A stretch of DNA of 38,283 nucleotides. It comes from Muribaculaceae bacterium. GTDB taxonomy: Bacteria; Bacteroidota; Bacteroidia; Bacteroidales; Muribaculaceae. The notes beneath the pieces are model-generated. The model searched no databases. It was given only the letters and a program-made list of their open reading frames with translations, and had not been told where the DNA came from. Position 1 is the stretch's first letter, and each line of letters begins with the position of its first letter. The DNA is taken from assembly GCA_029062985.1 (NCBI GenBank), contig JAIDPA010000231.1, positions 1 through 38,283 of the forward strand, in the 5' to 3' direction. A program made the translations under genes and the position numbers. Below are positions 1-9,386 of this stretch, one piece after another.

Positions 1-105
1 GGTCCCTTCTCCGCCGATAAACGCACAATCTTCCTTATTGCAGCTAATTTCTCTACTCAGAAAAGAACCCTTACTGACTGGTTGATAGAGACTATTGACA
101 TCTGA
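1..105 (+). CDS. C-terminal end of an unidentified gene (partial)
   Basis: Frame 1 is open from the first base and ends in TGA at 103-105, giving about 34 residues with a tail like TLTDWLIETIDI. The composition looks like real protein rather than noise, and the frame stops just before a strong bidirectional terminator that it would share with sufS on the other strand. That placement is what a convergent gene end looks like. The piece is too short to assign a family; I do not recognise it. The rest lies to the left of the window. Confidence 0.55.
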   Translation, partial: GPFSADKRTIFLIAANFSTQKRTLTDWLIETIDI

Positions 106-112
106 TAGCAGT

Positions 113-170
113 AAAAAAAATAGCTCCCACTATCTGATACTTATCCAGGTAACGGGAGCTAATTTTTTTA
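113..170. terminator. Bidirectional intrinsic terminator between the partial gene and sufS
   Basis: The arms TAGCTCCC (121-128) and GGGAGCTA (154-161) pair perfectly. They are preceded by a run of A and followed by a run of T, so either strand gives a hairpin plus U-tract. It sits between two convergent gene ends and probably terminates both transcripts. The loop is long (25 nt). Confidence 0.8.
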
Positions 171-180
171 ATAAAAGTTT

Positions 181-1404
181 CTATTCAAGAATCGCAGCAG
201 CTCTTGTCAGAGCTTTAAGAAATCCGTCAGCTTCCTCGAAAGTATTATAGACAGCGAATGAAGCTCGCACCGTACCCGGAATATCAAGTCGATCCATCAA
301 TGGCATTGCACAATGATGCCCTGTGCGCACTTCGACACCCTGTTTATCGAGAAGAAGACCGAGATCATAAGGATGAGAACGACCCACGAGGAAAGATATT
401 ACAGCACTCTTATCAGGTGCGGTTCCAAAAATCCGCAGTCCGGGCACTTTTACCATTTTTTCCTGTGTGTATTCAAGCAGTGCATGTTCATGAGCTGCAA
501 TATTATCCATTCCGATTTCTTCTATGAAGTCAATTGCCTTTGAAAATGCAGCTATTCCTACAAAATCCGGGGTACCTGCCTCAAACTTGAATGGAAGCTC
601 GGCATAAGTGGTATGTGCAAACGTAACCTTGGCGATCATTTCTCCCCCACCTTGATAAGGAGGCATCTCTTCCAGCCATTTCCTTTTACCGTAGAGCACT
701 CCTATACCGGTCGGACCGTACATCTTATGGGCGGAAAACACATAGAAATCGCAATCCAGATCTCTGACATCAATCAGCATGTGCGGAGAAGCCTGTGCTC
801 CGTCAATAAGGACAGGAACTCCTTTGGAATGTGCAAAAGAAACCATTTCCTTAACAGGATTGACTGTTCCGAGGACATTGCTCACATGACAGAAAGAAGC
901 CATCACAGTCTTTTCATTAAATAATGACCTGAACTGCTCAATATCTAATTCGCCCTTATCATTTATATTAACGACACGAAGCACAATGCCACATCTGTCG
1001 CGCAGCAATTGCCAGGGCACAATATTCGCATGATGCTCCATAACAGTCAGAATGACCTCATCACCCTCCTGAAACCTGCTGCCAAAAGACGAAGCCACCA
1101 GATTTATTGCCTCTGTTGTGCCTCGGGTAAAAATAACCTCTTCGCGCGACGCTGCGTTAATATAACGTCGTATATGCTCCCGGCTCTGTTCCTGCAGATC
1201 GGTCATCTCTTGCGAAAGGGTGTGAACCCCTCGATGGACATTAGCCTTGGAAGTAGTATATATCCTGGCTATCTCTTCCACAACCTTATTTGGAGTCTGA
1301 GACGTAGCAGTGTTATCAAGATATATCATAGCTTTTCCCGACACTTCACGATTAAGTATAGGGAAAGACTTACGTATTTCGAGAATGTCTTTATCTGTCA
1401 GCAT
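181..1404 (-). CDS. sufS: Cysteine desulfurase SufS
   Basis: This PLP-dependent enzyme takes sulfur from L-cysteine as a persulfide for the SUF iron-sulfur cluster scaffold. The 407-residue length is normal for a group II (SufS/CsdA) desulfurase. The PLP-binding lysine is seen in SAHKMYGP (Lys227), the pyridoxal-contacting histidine in VMEHHANIVPW, the aspartate in DGAQ, and the active-site cysteine in RTGHHCAMPL (Cys365). It is the last gene of cvpA-sufC-sufD-sufS: its ATG overlaps the sufD stop by one base (TAATG), which implies translational coupling. Transcription should end at the hairpin at 113-170. The sulfur acceptor SufE/SufU is not in the window. Confidence 0.97.
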   Translation of the reverse strand: MLTDKDILEIRKSFPILNREVSGKAMIYLDNTATSQTPNKVVEEIARIYTTSKANVHRGVHTLSQEMTDLQEQSREHIRRYINAASREEVIFTRGTTEAINLVASSFGSRFQEGDEVILTVMEHHANIVPWQLLRDRCGIVLRVVNINDKGELDIEQFRSLFNEKTVMASFCHVSNVLGTVNPVKEMVSFAHSKGVPVLIDGAQASPHMLIDVRDLDCDFYVFSAHKMYGPTGIGVLYGKRKWLEEMPPYQGGGEMIAKVTFAHTTYAELPFKFEAGTPDFVGIAAFSKAIDFIEEIGMDNIAAHEHALLEYTQEKMVKVPGLRIFGTAPDKSAVISFLVGRSHPYDLGLLLDKQGVEVRTGHHCAMPLMDRLDIPGTVRASFAVYNTFEEADGFLKALTRAAAILE

Positions 1405-2771
1405 TATTCACCCTCCTCTTGAGCACAAGCAGAATGACAGGAAGAACAATTCAGGGTATAACCTGCGAAACGGCGTTCCACAAGAAGCTGAAGGCGCTCC
1501 TTTAATCCTTTCATTCTTATGCCATCTATGACATCTGCCATAAACGCCTGTTTAAGCAGCAATTTTGCAGTGGCTTCCGGAATGCCACGTGTCCGCATAT
1601 AGAATACCTGCATCTCGTCAAGCTGCCCTATTGCCGTGCCGTGACTACATTTCACATCATCATCATATATTTCAAGCTGCGGCTTTGAGAACATCCTTGC
1701 CTTGTCAGAACCGACAATATTGCGGTTGCTTTGGTATGCCTCTGTCTTATCCGCCCCTTTCACGACATGGATAAGACCTGTAAACGCACCCGTAGCTTCA
1801 TCATCAAGAACATATTTAAACAGTTCGTCCGTGTGGCATCCTTTTCTTAGATGTTCAACTCGAGTATAGTTGTCAAGATGACGATCCTTGTCCTCTATAC
1901 CCATTCCAAGCAACTTAAGGAAAGCATTCTCTCCCTCAAACTCACAATGAAACTCATTCCTTGTATTGCCGTTATAAAGGGTCATGCCATCTATGAGGAC
2001 ATTACTCCCCTCTCTCTGCTTCAAATAAAGAGCTGAAAGGCGAGACGTTTTTTCTGATGATTCTTCCAGATCATAATAGTCAATACGGGAATTAGCCCCT
2101 GCTATTATCTCAATAGTCTGAAGCGCCAGAAAGTCAACATCAGGATTCTGGGTGTGATCACAACTAAGCAGAGTGACTTCCGCATTATCTTCGACAATAA
2201 CCAACAGGCGTCTTACTGCCATCAGAGGCATTCCATTCTGGAGAATATTGACAATCTGGATAGGTTTTTCCACTTTTACACCCTCCTTCACCCATACTAC
2301 TATGCCATCTTGTGCGAAAAGTGTATCAAGAGCTACTATTGGATTCTTCAAATCCGCGCAGCAACCATAGTATTTCTTTGAGATTTCAGGATGGTCAATT
2401 GAGAATCGCCTTAGGCTACCTACATAAATACCTTCCGGCAAGCCATCGTGTGATTTTTCTGTCTCGGCAAAAATATCATTGACATTAAAAAACAACGATG
2501 TGGAAATATTAGGTACGCCGCAATGGAAGGCAGCCCCCGGGTTTGCGTCTATGTTTACTCTGGCAATGTTTATACCATAATCAGGAGCCAGCATTGCATT
2601 CAGATCAGTTGTTTCATAATTTTCTGAACCCGGCGCCGGCAACGACATACTTTTCAGACTCTCAAGAGCATCCCTCCGGAGCGCATTCAGAGTGTGAGCG
2701 CTATTTCCGTCGACAAGGTCGCTATGCTGAGTGAAAAGATCTATATATTGTTTAAGAGCATTCATTTCCAT
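1404..2771 (-). CDS. sufD: Fe-S cluster assembly protein SufD
   Basis: SufD is a beta-helix scaffold subunit of the cytosolic SufBC2D complex and takes part in iron acquisition and cluster assembly. The 455-residue product has the conserved C-terminal SufBD core (SHGTAIGQLDE, then FYMRTRGIPEATAKLLL) and the usual variable N-terminal helical part. sufC lies 5 bp upstream and sufS overlaps downstream, so the gene is within one operon. The C-terminus ends in a cysteine-rich tail (NCSSCHSACAQ), four cysteines in eight residues. Similar short Cys tails may occur in SufD of this phylum, but I cannot confirm that here. SufD should pair with SufB, which is not encoded next to it. Confidence 0.95.
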   Translation of the reverse strand: MEMNALKQYIDLFTQHSDLVDGNSAHTLNALRRDALESLKSMSLPAPGSENYETTDLNAMLAPDYGINIARVNIDANPGAAFHCGVPNISTSLFFNVNDIFAETEKSHDGLPEGIYVGSLRRFSIDHPEISKKYYGCCADLKNPIVALDTLFAQDGIVVWVKEGVKVEKPIQIVNILQNGMPLMAVRRLLVIVEDNAEVTLLSCDHTQNPDVDFLALQTIEIIAGANSRIDYYDLEESSEKTSRLSALYLKQREGSNVLIDGMTLYNGNTRNEFHCEFEGENAFLKLLGMGIEDKDRHLDNYTRVEHLRKGCHTDELFKYVLDDEATGAFTGLIHVVKGADKTEAYQSNRNIVGSDKARMFSKPQLEIYDDDVKCSHGTAIGQLDEMQVFYMRTRGIPEATAKLLLKQAFMADVIDGIRMKGLKERLQLLVERRFAGYTLNCSSCHSACAQEEGE

Positions 2772-2776
2772 CTTAA

Positions 2777-3541
2777 TTAAATTCCCTCCTCTGCATCAAC
2801 CTTCTGCTTTATCCAGTCATATCCCCTCTCCTCGAGTTCAAGAGCCAGTTCCGGACCGCCGGTCATGACGATCCTTCCCTTATAAAGAATATGAATGAAT
2901 TGAGGCTTGATATAGTCAAGAAGCCTTTGGTAGTGGGTGATGACTATTGTGGCGTTATTATTGTTCTTCAACTTGTTCACACCCTCAGCCACTACTCTCA
3001 ATGCATCAATATCAAGTCCTGAGTCTGTTTCGTCAAGAATTGAAAGTTTCGGTTCAAGCACTGCCATCTGGAAAATCTCGTTGCGCTTCTTTTCTCCTCC
3101 GGAGAAGCCTTCATTGACTGATCGGGAGGCAAGTTTCGTATCAAGTTCTACTACGGCTCTCTTTTCCCTCATAAGTTTAAGAAAATCCGTAGCACTCATC
3201 GGTCCCTCTCCGAAGTATTCACGTTTGGCATTGACAGCAGCTCTCATGAAATTCACCATTGACACACCCGGGATTTCCACCGGATACTGGAATCCAAGGA
3301 ACAGACCTTCGTGGCTCCTTATTTCAGGAGGCATTGCCAGAAGATCTTTATCATAAAAGCTTACACTTCCTTCTGTGACTTCATACGCAGGATTACCCGC
3401 AAGCACCATTGAGAGTGTTGATTTGCCGGAGCCGTTGGGCCCCATGATTGCGTGAACCTCACCGGGTCGCACTTCAAGGTTGATACCTTTCAATATTTCC
3501 TTTCCGTTGATACGGGCATGAAGATTTTCAACTTTAAGCAT
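2777..3541 (-). CDS. sufC: Fe-S cluster assembly ATPase SufC
   Basis: SufC is the ABC-type ATPase that drives conformational change in the SufBC2D scaffold. The 254 residues contain Walker A (GPNGSGKST), the SufC-type signature (FSGGEKKRNEI), Walker B (LSILDETDSGLD) with the catalytic glutamate, and a terminal switch histidine (VITHYQ). The size is typical of a soluble, stand-alone ATPase. The start overlaps the end of the cvpA-like gene by 8 bp, and sufD follows after 5 bp. sufB normally precedes sufC; here the cvpA-like gene takes that place. Confidence 0.97.
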   Translation of the reverse strand: MLKVENLHARINGKEILKGINLEVRPGEVHAIMGPNGSGKSTLSMVLAGNPAYEVTEGSVSFYDKDLLAMPPEIRSHEGLFLGFQYPVEIPGVSMVNFMRAAVNAKREYFGEGPMSATDFLKLMREKRAVVELDTKLASRSVNEGFSGGEKKRNEIFQMAVLEPKLSILDETDSGLDIDALRVVAEGVNKLKNNNNATIVITHYQRLLDYIKPQFIHILYKGRIVMTGGPELALELEERGYDWIKQKVDAEEGI

Positions 3542-4166
3542 TTTCTATCTGTATTTTACTCGCCGTAAAACCGGCTTCCATGGTTATAACGTAAGGGAGA
3601 GGAGTTTGGTTGAGACTGATTTTGCGTGCCTCCCTGAGCTGAAGAATATGAGCAAGATCAGAGAAGCTATAACATCCCAGAAGCTCAGGGGCAAGCAGCA
3701 TCACACATTCAACAATATTGCCGTCATCTGCATTGGCATACTTCATTAATGGTGAAGATGGGTTGATACATACTATGATGTTATATGCTATCGACAACAG
3801 CAATAGATATTTCACCAGACAGAAAGCTGCCCCAAAAAGACGGTCAAGCAGTCCGATGCAAAACACCTGCATGGCACTCCGTAAAATTCCGGTCAACAGC
3901 CTGAACACCATGAAGACCACTATGTATATAAGGGCGACAGTTATCACGCTGTAGATAAAGGTTGATCCGGGGACACTACCTATGCCGGGCAAAATCCATT
4001 TTATCGCTCCCTCCACTTCATCTGAAAACACATGACAGCATACTGTGCCGAAAGCAAATCCTAAAATACCGGATACCTGTCTTGTGAAGCCATTGGAATA
4101 TCCCTTAAACAAGGCAACAACAGCTACAACTAAAACAATTATATGGTAGGCAACATCAGTCATCAA
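3534..4166 (-). CDS. CvpA family membrane protein
   Basis: This 210-residue protein has about four hydrophobic segments (near residues 5-20, 25-45, 65-90 and 105-130), the glycine-rich FKGYSNGFTRQVSGILGF stretch after the first helix, and a soluble C-terminal tail. This is the layout of the CvpA (colicin V production) inner-membrane family, whose biochemical role is not settled. It is the first gene of the operon and overlaps sufC by 8 bp, so it is very likely co-transcribed with the suf genes. Two adjacent ATGs are available; I kept the upstream one. Confidence 0.85.
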   Translation of the reverse strand: MMTDVAYHIIVLVVAVVALFKGYSNGFTRQVSGILGFAFGTVCCHVFSDEVEGAIKWILPGIGSVPGSTFIYSVITVALIYIVVFMVFRLLTGILRSAMQVFCIGLLDRLFGAAFCLVKYLLLLSIAYNIIVCINPSSPLMKYANADDGNIVECVMLLAPELLGCYSFSDLAHILQLREARKISLNQTPLPYVITMEAGFTASKIQIENA

Positions 4167-4357
4167 TGAGTAGTCGCAAATTTGGCATCACCTAATCACC
4201 CAATCACATATCCATCCAATCCAACTTCGCTTTTCGGCAATGAGAATGTCCTTTTTGATGAGTGCAAATTTAAGGTTTAATAACGAATTATCAAAATTCC
4301 TAATTGCAAATCATCCTTCAGGATTGCAATTCAAATTATTTTGATTAAATTTGTATC
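4167..4357. promoter_or_regulatory. Divergent promoter region of the cvpA-suf operon and the GH25 gene
   Basis: On the plus strand an exact Bacteroidota -7 element, TAAATTTG, lies at 4346-4353, only four bases before the GH25 ATG at 4358. An imperfect inverted repeat (ATTGCAA at 4303-4309, TTGCAAT at 4324-4330, with an inner TCC/GGA pair) sits just upstream and could be an operator. On the minus side CAAATTTG at 4177-4184 matches the -7 consensus in 7 of 8 positions. At 4188-4230 there is a CTAATCACCCAATCAC-type string related to the repeats at 31783-31854. Confidence 0.5.
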
Positions 4358-5128
4358 ATGAAGTTGCCATTTGCGAATCGACCTCTAAAAGATATCATCG
4401 TAGCTGCGTCTTTTCTTGTGGTATGTGTATTGCTTATTTTCGCTGCATTCTGGGCATATCATCAATTCCTAACGACGCCGCCATACGTTGATCCTGACAG
4501 GTTTCCTATCAGGGGAATTGACGTGTCGGCTCATAACGGCGATATAGATTTTGAAAAAGTTAAGAAAAGTGGTGTTGAGTTCGTTTTCATCAAGGCAACT
4601 GAAGGGGGGGATTTTAAAGATAAGAATTTCCGCATAAACTATGAAAAAGCTAATAAGGCAGGTCTAAAAAAAGGGATATACCACTTCTTCAGATTTGACA
4701 AAGACGGAGTGGAACAAGCCTTAAACCTTATGAAAGCCGTAGGGCCGCGTCATCCGGAATTAGGACTGGTTATAGATGTTGAAAAATTCGGCAACCCTGA
4801 TTCCATACCCTCCGATCTTATTAATGAACGCCTGACGGAAATGGTGGATTATCTCAATCTATTGGGGCACAGAGTGACTTTCTATACTAACCGTGCAGGT
4901 TATTATGATTATCTTGCTGAATCATTTCCCGGTTATCAGCTTTGGATTTGCGGATTCTCGCAAAATCCGATTTATGCCGAATGGACTTTCTGGCAATTCA
5001 ATCATCATGGAAAAGTGCCCGGTATTAAAGGGGATGTTGATCTGAATGCATTTTGCGGAACGCGTGAAGAATGGAAACGTTACTTAAACGGTGCTCTCTG
5101 GCCCTATACAACCTACAATCAGCAATGA
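4358..5128 (+). CDS. Membrane-anchored GH25 lysozyme-like muramidase
   Basis: The 256-residue protein starts with a short cytosolic stretch and one hydrophobic segment (about residues 14-36). A glycoside hydrolase family 25 barrel follows: IRGIDVSAHNGDIDFEKV at the first strand, FIKATEGGDF, the acidic pair VIDVEKFG that carries the catalytic Asp/Glu, YTNRAGYY, and WTFWQFNHHGKVPGI near the end. GH25 enzymes cut the MurNAc-GlcNAc bond of peptidoglycan. Because the signal is uncleaved-looking, I infer an inner-membrane anchor with the catalytic domain in the periplasm. It is a single gene with its own apparent promoter, divergent from cvpA. Confidence 0.9.
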   Translation: MKLPFANRPLKDIIVAASFLVVCVLLIFAAFWAYHQFLTTPPYVDPDRFPIRGIDVSAHNGDIDFEKVKKSGVEFVFIKATEGGDFKDKNFRINYEKANKAGLKKGIYHFFRFDKDGVEQALNLMKAVGPRHPELGLVIDVEKFGNPDSIPSDLINERLTEMVDYLNLLGHRVTFYTNRAGYYDYLAESFPGYQLWICGFSQNPIYAEWTFWQFNHHGKVPGIKGDVDLNAFCGTREEWKRYLNGALWPYTTYNQQ

Positions 5129-5230
5129 AATCATTCATCAGTTTCTCTCCAATATCCATAACAATATACACCATAATATTAACGTTATTCTATAACAGAC
5201 TTATTCACTTCACGAGTCTTTTGCGCTAAT

Positions 5231-8200
5231 ATGTTTTTTTCTTTTAAATCTATTATAACTCACCTCTCATCATTCCTCTCTTACCGATTTTCAAGAGAGA
5301 GGATGTGCATTGCCTTATTGTGTGCCCTCACACTCCTTCTATATCCTCAGAAGATGCATCCCCTCAATCCTGATTTTTATGCCCCCACATCCAAGCTCGC
5401 TTCCGGAAAATGGATAAAAATAAAAGTCAGGGAATCGGGCATGCATCTGATTTCACTTTCAACTTTAAAATCTCTTGGATTCAGTAATCCTGATAAAGTG
5501 AATGTCTATGGAGCAGGTGGAAGAATGCTCCCCGAGCAACTTACTGACAAGATGACTGACGACCTTCCCATCATTCCTTCAGTAGTAACTCCTGAGGGTA
5601 TTCTCTTTTTTGGTCATGGAAATGTCTCCTGGACCACTACCGCCAATTATCCTGCCCATACCCTGAATCCCTATTCACAGGAAGCATTCTATTTCATAAG
5701 CGATAAGGAGGCGGAACGTCCCATGCCTGAGGAATCCACAGTCACAACTCCTGAATTGACCACTCCCATCACGACATTTCAGGAGAGATTGCTACACGAG
5801 CAGGATTTGATGGCTCCCTCAAACACCGGAAGATTGCTATTAGGAGAAGACTTTATTACACAATCATCACGCACATTCAGTTTTGCTCTGCCTGATAATA
5901 CAGGGGAGATATTTGCCCGCATCAGTTTCGGAGCAATGGTGACAAACGGTGTGTCCACCCTTGACATTTCACTGAATGGAGGAGAAAATCTCAGCAATAA
6001 AATTGCCGGAGTCGCCAGTGCTGAAACTTTTCTTATAAAACAATCCTTCAATGCCAGAGCATCAAAATCATCCAAACTTGACATAAAGCTGGATTACTCA
6101 CACACAGGGATAGCCAAGACTGCTGCCCTTGACTACATAGAAGTGTTCTATCCTCGTGAACTCCGTCTTAAAGACAATCAACTCTATTTTTATCTGCAGC
6201 CTTCAAGAGCGGTTTCTGTAAGAATAGAAGGTTGCAACGAATCCACTCAGATATGGGATGTCAGCAATCCGTTGGTGCCTATACTTATGAATTATGAAAT
6301 AGACGGAACTGCCGTCGTGTTTACCTCCTCTGAAGGTTATCATGAATACGTAGCTTTCAATCCTGCTAAATGTGGCACTCCTGTCAGTTCAGCGGGTAAC
6401 GTAAGAAATCAGGATATTCATTCTATCGAAATCCCCGATATGCTCATTATTGCTCCTGAAGCTTTTAAAGGAGCTGCCTCAAGACTTGCAGACCTGCATC
6501 AGCAGACTGACGGATTAAAAAGTGTAGTCCTGACTCCCGAAGAAATATATAACGAATTTTCTTCCGGTGTCCCTGATGTCACGGCTTTCCGAAAACTTCT
6601 GAAAATGTGGTATGACCGTGCTATTGGAGCGGGCGTGCCGCACACTCGTTACTGTCTGATATTTTCACGCCCCACTTACGACAACAAACTTTCAACCCCG
6701 GGAGTGAAGCGTCAGGGTTACCCCCGCATACCTATCTGGCAGACAGAAACTAATTTTTCAGAAAACACATCCTACAGCACTGACGATTATATTGGAATGC
6801 TGGAAGATAACATTCTACCCCTCAATATGAATTCTGCCAAGATTCAGGTTGCCGTCGGGCGTATGCCTGCAAAAACTGTCTCCGAAGCGGAAAGTGTAGT
6901 AACCAAATTAGAAAAATATCTCAAGGAACCGACAAGAAATGCCTGGCGCAACAGCATTATGATTATTGCTGACGATCAGGATAACGGTGTCCATCTGAGT
7001 CAGGCAGAAACTGTCCACTCCACACTGACTTCCCAGGATAAGGGGAAGAATTTCACTTATGAAAAGCTATATTTCGATTCATATACCCTTTCATATTCCG
7101 GCACAGGCGCCGTATATCCTGAAGCCAAATCTCGTTTGCTTGAAAAATGGAATGAAGGAGTATTATGGATTGATTATATCGGCCATGGCAGCCCCAAAAG
7201 CTGGACCCACGAGAATGTGCTCACCTGGTCGGATATTACAGGATTGAGAAATCGCAACCTACCCTTTCTTTACGCGGCGACATGTAATTTCCTGCGTTGG
7301 GATGCGGATGACATAAGCGGAGGAGAAGAAATGTGGCTGAATCCTGACGGGGGAGTTATCGGTCTTATATGTCCGAGCCGTTCAGTCTACATCACTCTTA
7401 ACGGGACATTGAATATTGCTACTTCCAAATATCTTTTCTCAAAAGATGAGGAGGGGAGACAGCTTGCTGTCGGAGATATTATGGTCAAGGGGAAAAACAG
7501 TCTTTCAAGCGACAACAACCGCCTGCGCTATGGATTCTGTGGAGATCCGGCTTTACGCCTTCCAATTCCGGAACATAATATAAGAATTGAATCAATTGAC
7601 GGTGTCTCGGTGACCAATCAGATTGATTTGCCCGTACTCGGCGCCCGTTCACAATTCAGACTTGACGGAGTTGTGACAGATAATGACGGCTCCATAATAG
7701 AAGATTTTAACGGAATAGCCGAACTCAGCGTTTATGACGCTGAAAAGGTCGTAACGACTAATGGTAATGGAGCAGATGGAAAAGTTGTTAATTACAATGA
7801 CCGTTCTTCAAAACTTTATAGCGGACGCGTCAAGGTAATTGACGGCAAATGGTCAACTACTGTTTATCTCCCTTCAGAAATAGAAAATAATTTCAGTCAG
7901 GCTCTGATTTCTTTATATGCTGCCTCCGATAATGGAAGGGAAGCAAACGGAAGTTTTGACGGTTTCTATATCTATGGTTTTGATGCCGGTTCCCCGGAGG
8001 ATAATGAAGGACCCGAGATTTCCGGTATGTATCTCAATACTCCTTCTTTCACCGACGGTTCGTCTGTGAATCCCTCGCCTACTCTCCTTGCAAATTTCTC
8101 TGACCCTTCCGGAATAAATATTTCAGACGTAGGAATCGGGCATAATATTTCTGTCTCCATAGATAATAAGAAATTCTTTTCTGACGTAGCGTTATATTAT

Positions 8201-8662
8201 CTTCCGGATTCGGAGAATCCAACCCGGGGGAGCATCTCATATCCCCTTAAAAATATGGAACCGGGCGATCACACGCTGACGCTGACTGTCTGGGATAATG
8301 CCAATAACTCTTCATCAGCGTCACTCAATTTCAAAGTAGCTGCTGATTGGCAACCGTCAATCACAACCCTTTACACAGACACAAATCCAGCCACCTCTTC
8401 TGTAACATTCATAGTAGCTACCGATGGTGTTTCGGAAGCATTAGGATGCTCAATTGAAGTGCTTGACCTTAACGGTAAGATTGTATGGACAAGTCCGACT
8501 TCAAGCTTAAACGGCTCTTCAAATTCTGTAAAAATAGGTTGGAATCTGAACTCCGTAGGAGGAAGCCGCGTGCCGAGAGGAATCTATCTTTATCGTGCCA
8601 CACTTAAAGATAAAGACGGAAGAACTGTCACAAAGACCCGTAAACTTGCAGTTACAGCTTAA
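5231..8662 (+). CDS. porU: Type IX secretion system sortase PorU
   Basis: PorU is the cell-surface, gingipain-like (C25) transpeptidase that removes the C-terminal signal of type IX cargo and attaches the protein to A-type LPS. The 1143-residue length fits. The catalytic dyad can be placed at His652 (DYIGHGSPKSW) and Cys685 (LYAATCNFLRWD). A Bacteroidota-type C-terminal beta-sandwich with a FlgD-like strand follows (LDLNGKIVW, GWNLNS, VPRGIYLYRATLKD). The first 24 residues precede an internal Met (MCIALLCALTLLL) that begins a better signal peptide, so the true start may be at 5303. It heads the porU-rex-FAH-like-porV-ispF-helicase series on this strand. Confidence 0.93.
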   Translation: MFFSFKSIITHLSSFLSYRFSRERMCIALLCALTLLLYPQKMHPLNPDFYAPTSKLASGKWIKIKVRESGMHLISLSTLKSLGFSNPDKVNVYGAGGRMLPEQLTDKMTDDLPIIPSVVTPEGILFFGHGNVSWTTTANYPAHTLNPYSQEAFYFISDKEAERPMPEESTVTTPELTTPITTFQERLLHEQDLMAPSNTGRLLLGEDFITQSSRTFSFALPDNTGEIFARISFGAMVTNGVSTLDISLNGGENLSNKIAGVASAETFLIKQSFNARASKSSKLDIKLDYSHTGIAKTAALDYIEVFYPRELRLKDNQLYFYLQPSRAVSVRIEGCNESTQIWDVSNPLVPILMNYEIDGTAVVFTSSEGYHEYVAFNPAKCGTPVSSAGNVRNQDIHSIEIPDMLIIAPEAFKGAASRLADLHQQTDGLKSVVLTPEEIYNEFSSGVPDVTAFRKLLKMWYDRAIGAGVPHTRYCLIFSRPTYDNKLSTPGVKRQGYPRIPIWQTETNFSENTSYSTDDYIGMLEDNILPLNMNSAKIQVAVGRMPAKTVSEAESVVTKLEKYLKEPTRNAWRNSIMIIADDQDNGVHLSQAETVHSTLTSQDKGKNFTYEKLYFDSYTLSYSGTGAVYPEAKSRLLEKWNEGVLWIDYIGHGSPKSWTHENVLTWSDITGLRNRNLPFLYAATCNFLRWDADDISGGEEMWLNPDGGVIGLICPSRSVYITLNGTLNIATSKYLFSKDEEGRQLAVGDIMVKGKNSLSSDNNRLRYGFCGDPALRLPIPEHNIRIESIDGVSVTNQIDLPVLGARSQFRLDGVVTDNDGSIIEDFNGIAELSVYDAEKVVTTNGNGADGKVVNYNDRSSKLYSGRVKVIDGKWSTTVYLPSEIENNFSQALISLYAASDNGREANGSFDGFYIYGFDAGSPEDNEGPEISGMYLNTPSFTDGSSVNPSPTLLANFSDPSGINISDVGIGHNISVSIDNKKFFSDVALYYLPDSENPTRGSISYPLKNMEPGDHTLTLTVWDNANNSSSASLNFKVAADWQPSITTLYTDTNPATSSVTFIVATDGVSEALGCSIEVLDLNGKIVWTSPTSSLNGSSNSVKIGWNLNSVGGSRVPRGIYLYRATLKDKDGRTVTKTRKLAVTA

Positions 8663-8712
8663 CTATGTCAAAAAAATAGTTCTCGATAAAAACGAAAAAG
8701 TCTTAGATATTC

Positions 8713-9345
8713 ATGCTAAACGACATAATACTTCCTGAACCTACTCTCCGGCGACTGCCTTGGTATCTGGCATACGTCGAGATTCTGAAGTCACAGAAAG
8801 TGGAACACGTCTCCTCTACCCAGATTTCACGAGCGCTCAATGTGGACGCGTCCCAGATTGCGAAAGATCTTTCGTTTCTATCTCTAAAAGGAAAAACGAG
8901 GATAGGCTATGAAGTGGATGCATTGGTGTCGGCACTTTCTGATTTTCTCGGATTCCGCACTCCACATAAGGCTTACGTATTTGGTGCGGGAAGTTTGGGA
9001 AAAGCCTTGATGCAGGATTCCGGATTATCTAATTATGGTCTTAATATCGTAGCCGGATTTGATGTTGACCCTTCTAAAATTGGAACCCGTGTGGGAGATG
9101 TGCCAATCTATCATATTGAAAGTCTGGCAGAAGTCATGGAAAAAAATCCTGCCACAATAGGGATTCTCACAGTGCCTGTCAACAAAGCGCAAGACACTGC
9201 CGACACAGCTATCGGTGAAGGCATAAGGGCTATATGGAATTTTACGCCTTATCGGGTAAAGGTGGCAGAAGGCATTGTGATGTCAAACACCTCCATCTAT
9301 GCTCATTTAGCTCTGATTTACAATAGACTGAATGCAGATTCCTGA
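8713..9345 (+). CDS. rex: Redox-sensing transcriptional repressor Rex
   Basis: Rex is a dimeric repressor that binds DNA when NAD+ is high and lets go on binding NADH. The 210-residue protein has an N-terminal winged helix (TLRRLPWYLAYVEIL, then SSTQISRALNVDASQIAKDL) and a C-terminal Rossmann domain with AYVFGAGSLGKAL, an acidic residue at the end of the next strand (VAGFDVDP), and IWNFTPYRV. The C-terminal domain-swap helix is present. It lies 50 bp after porU and 41 bp before the FAH-like gene. I found no clear Rex operator upstream. Confidence 0.92.
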   Translation: MLNDIILPEPTLRRLPWYLAYVEILKSQKVEHVSSTQISRALNVDASQIAKDLSFLSLKGKTRIGYEVDALVSALSDFLGFRTPHKAYVFGAGSLGKALMQDSGLSNYGLNIVAGFDVDPSKIGTRVGDVPIYHIESLAEVMEKNPATIGILTVPVNKAQDTADTAIGEGIRAIWNFTPYRVKVAEGIVMSNTSIYAHLALIYNRLNADS

Positions 9346-9386
9346 AGTAATTTAGAATAGATGAGGCTAACCACAAATCAACAAGA

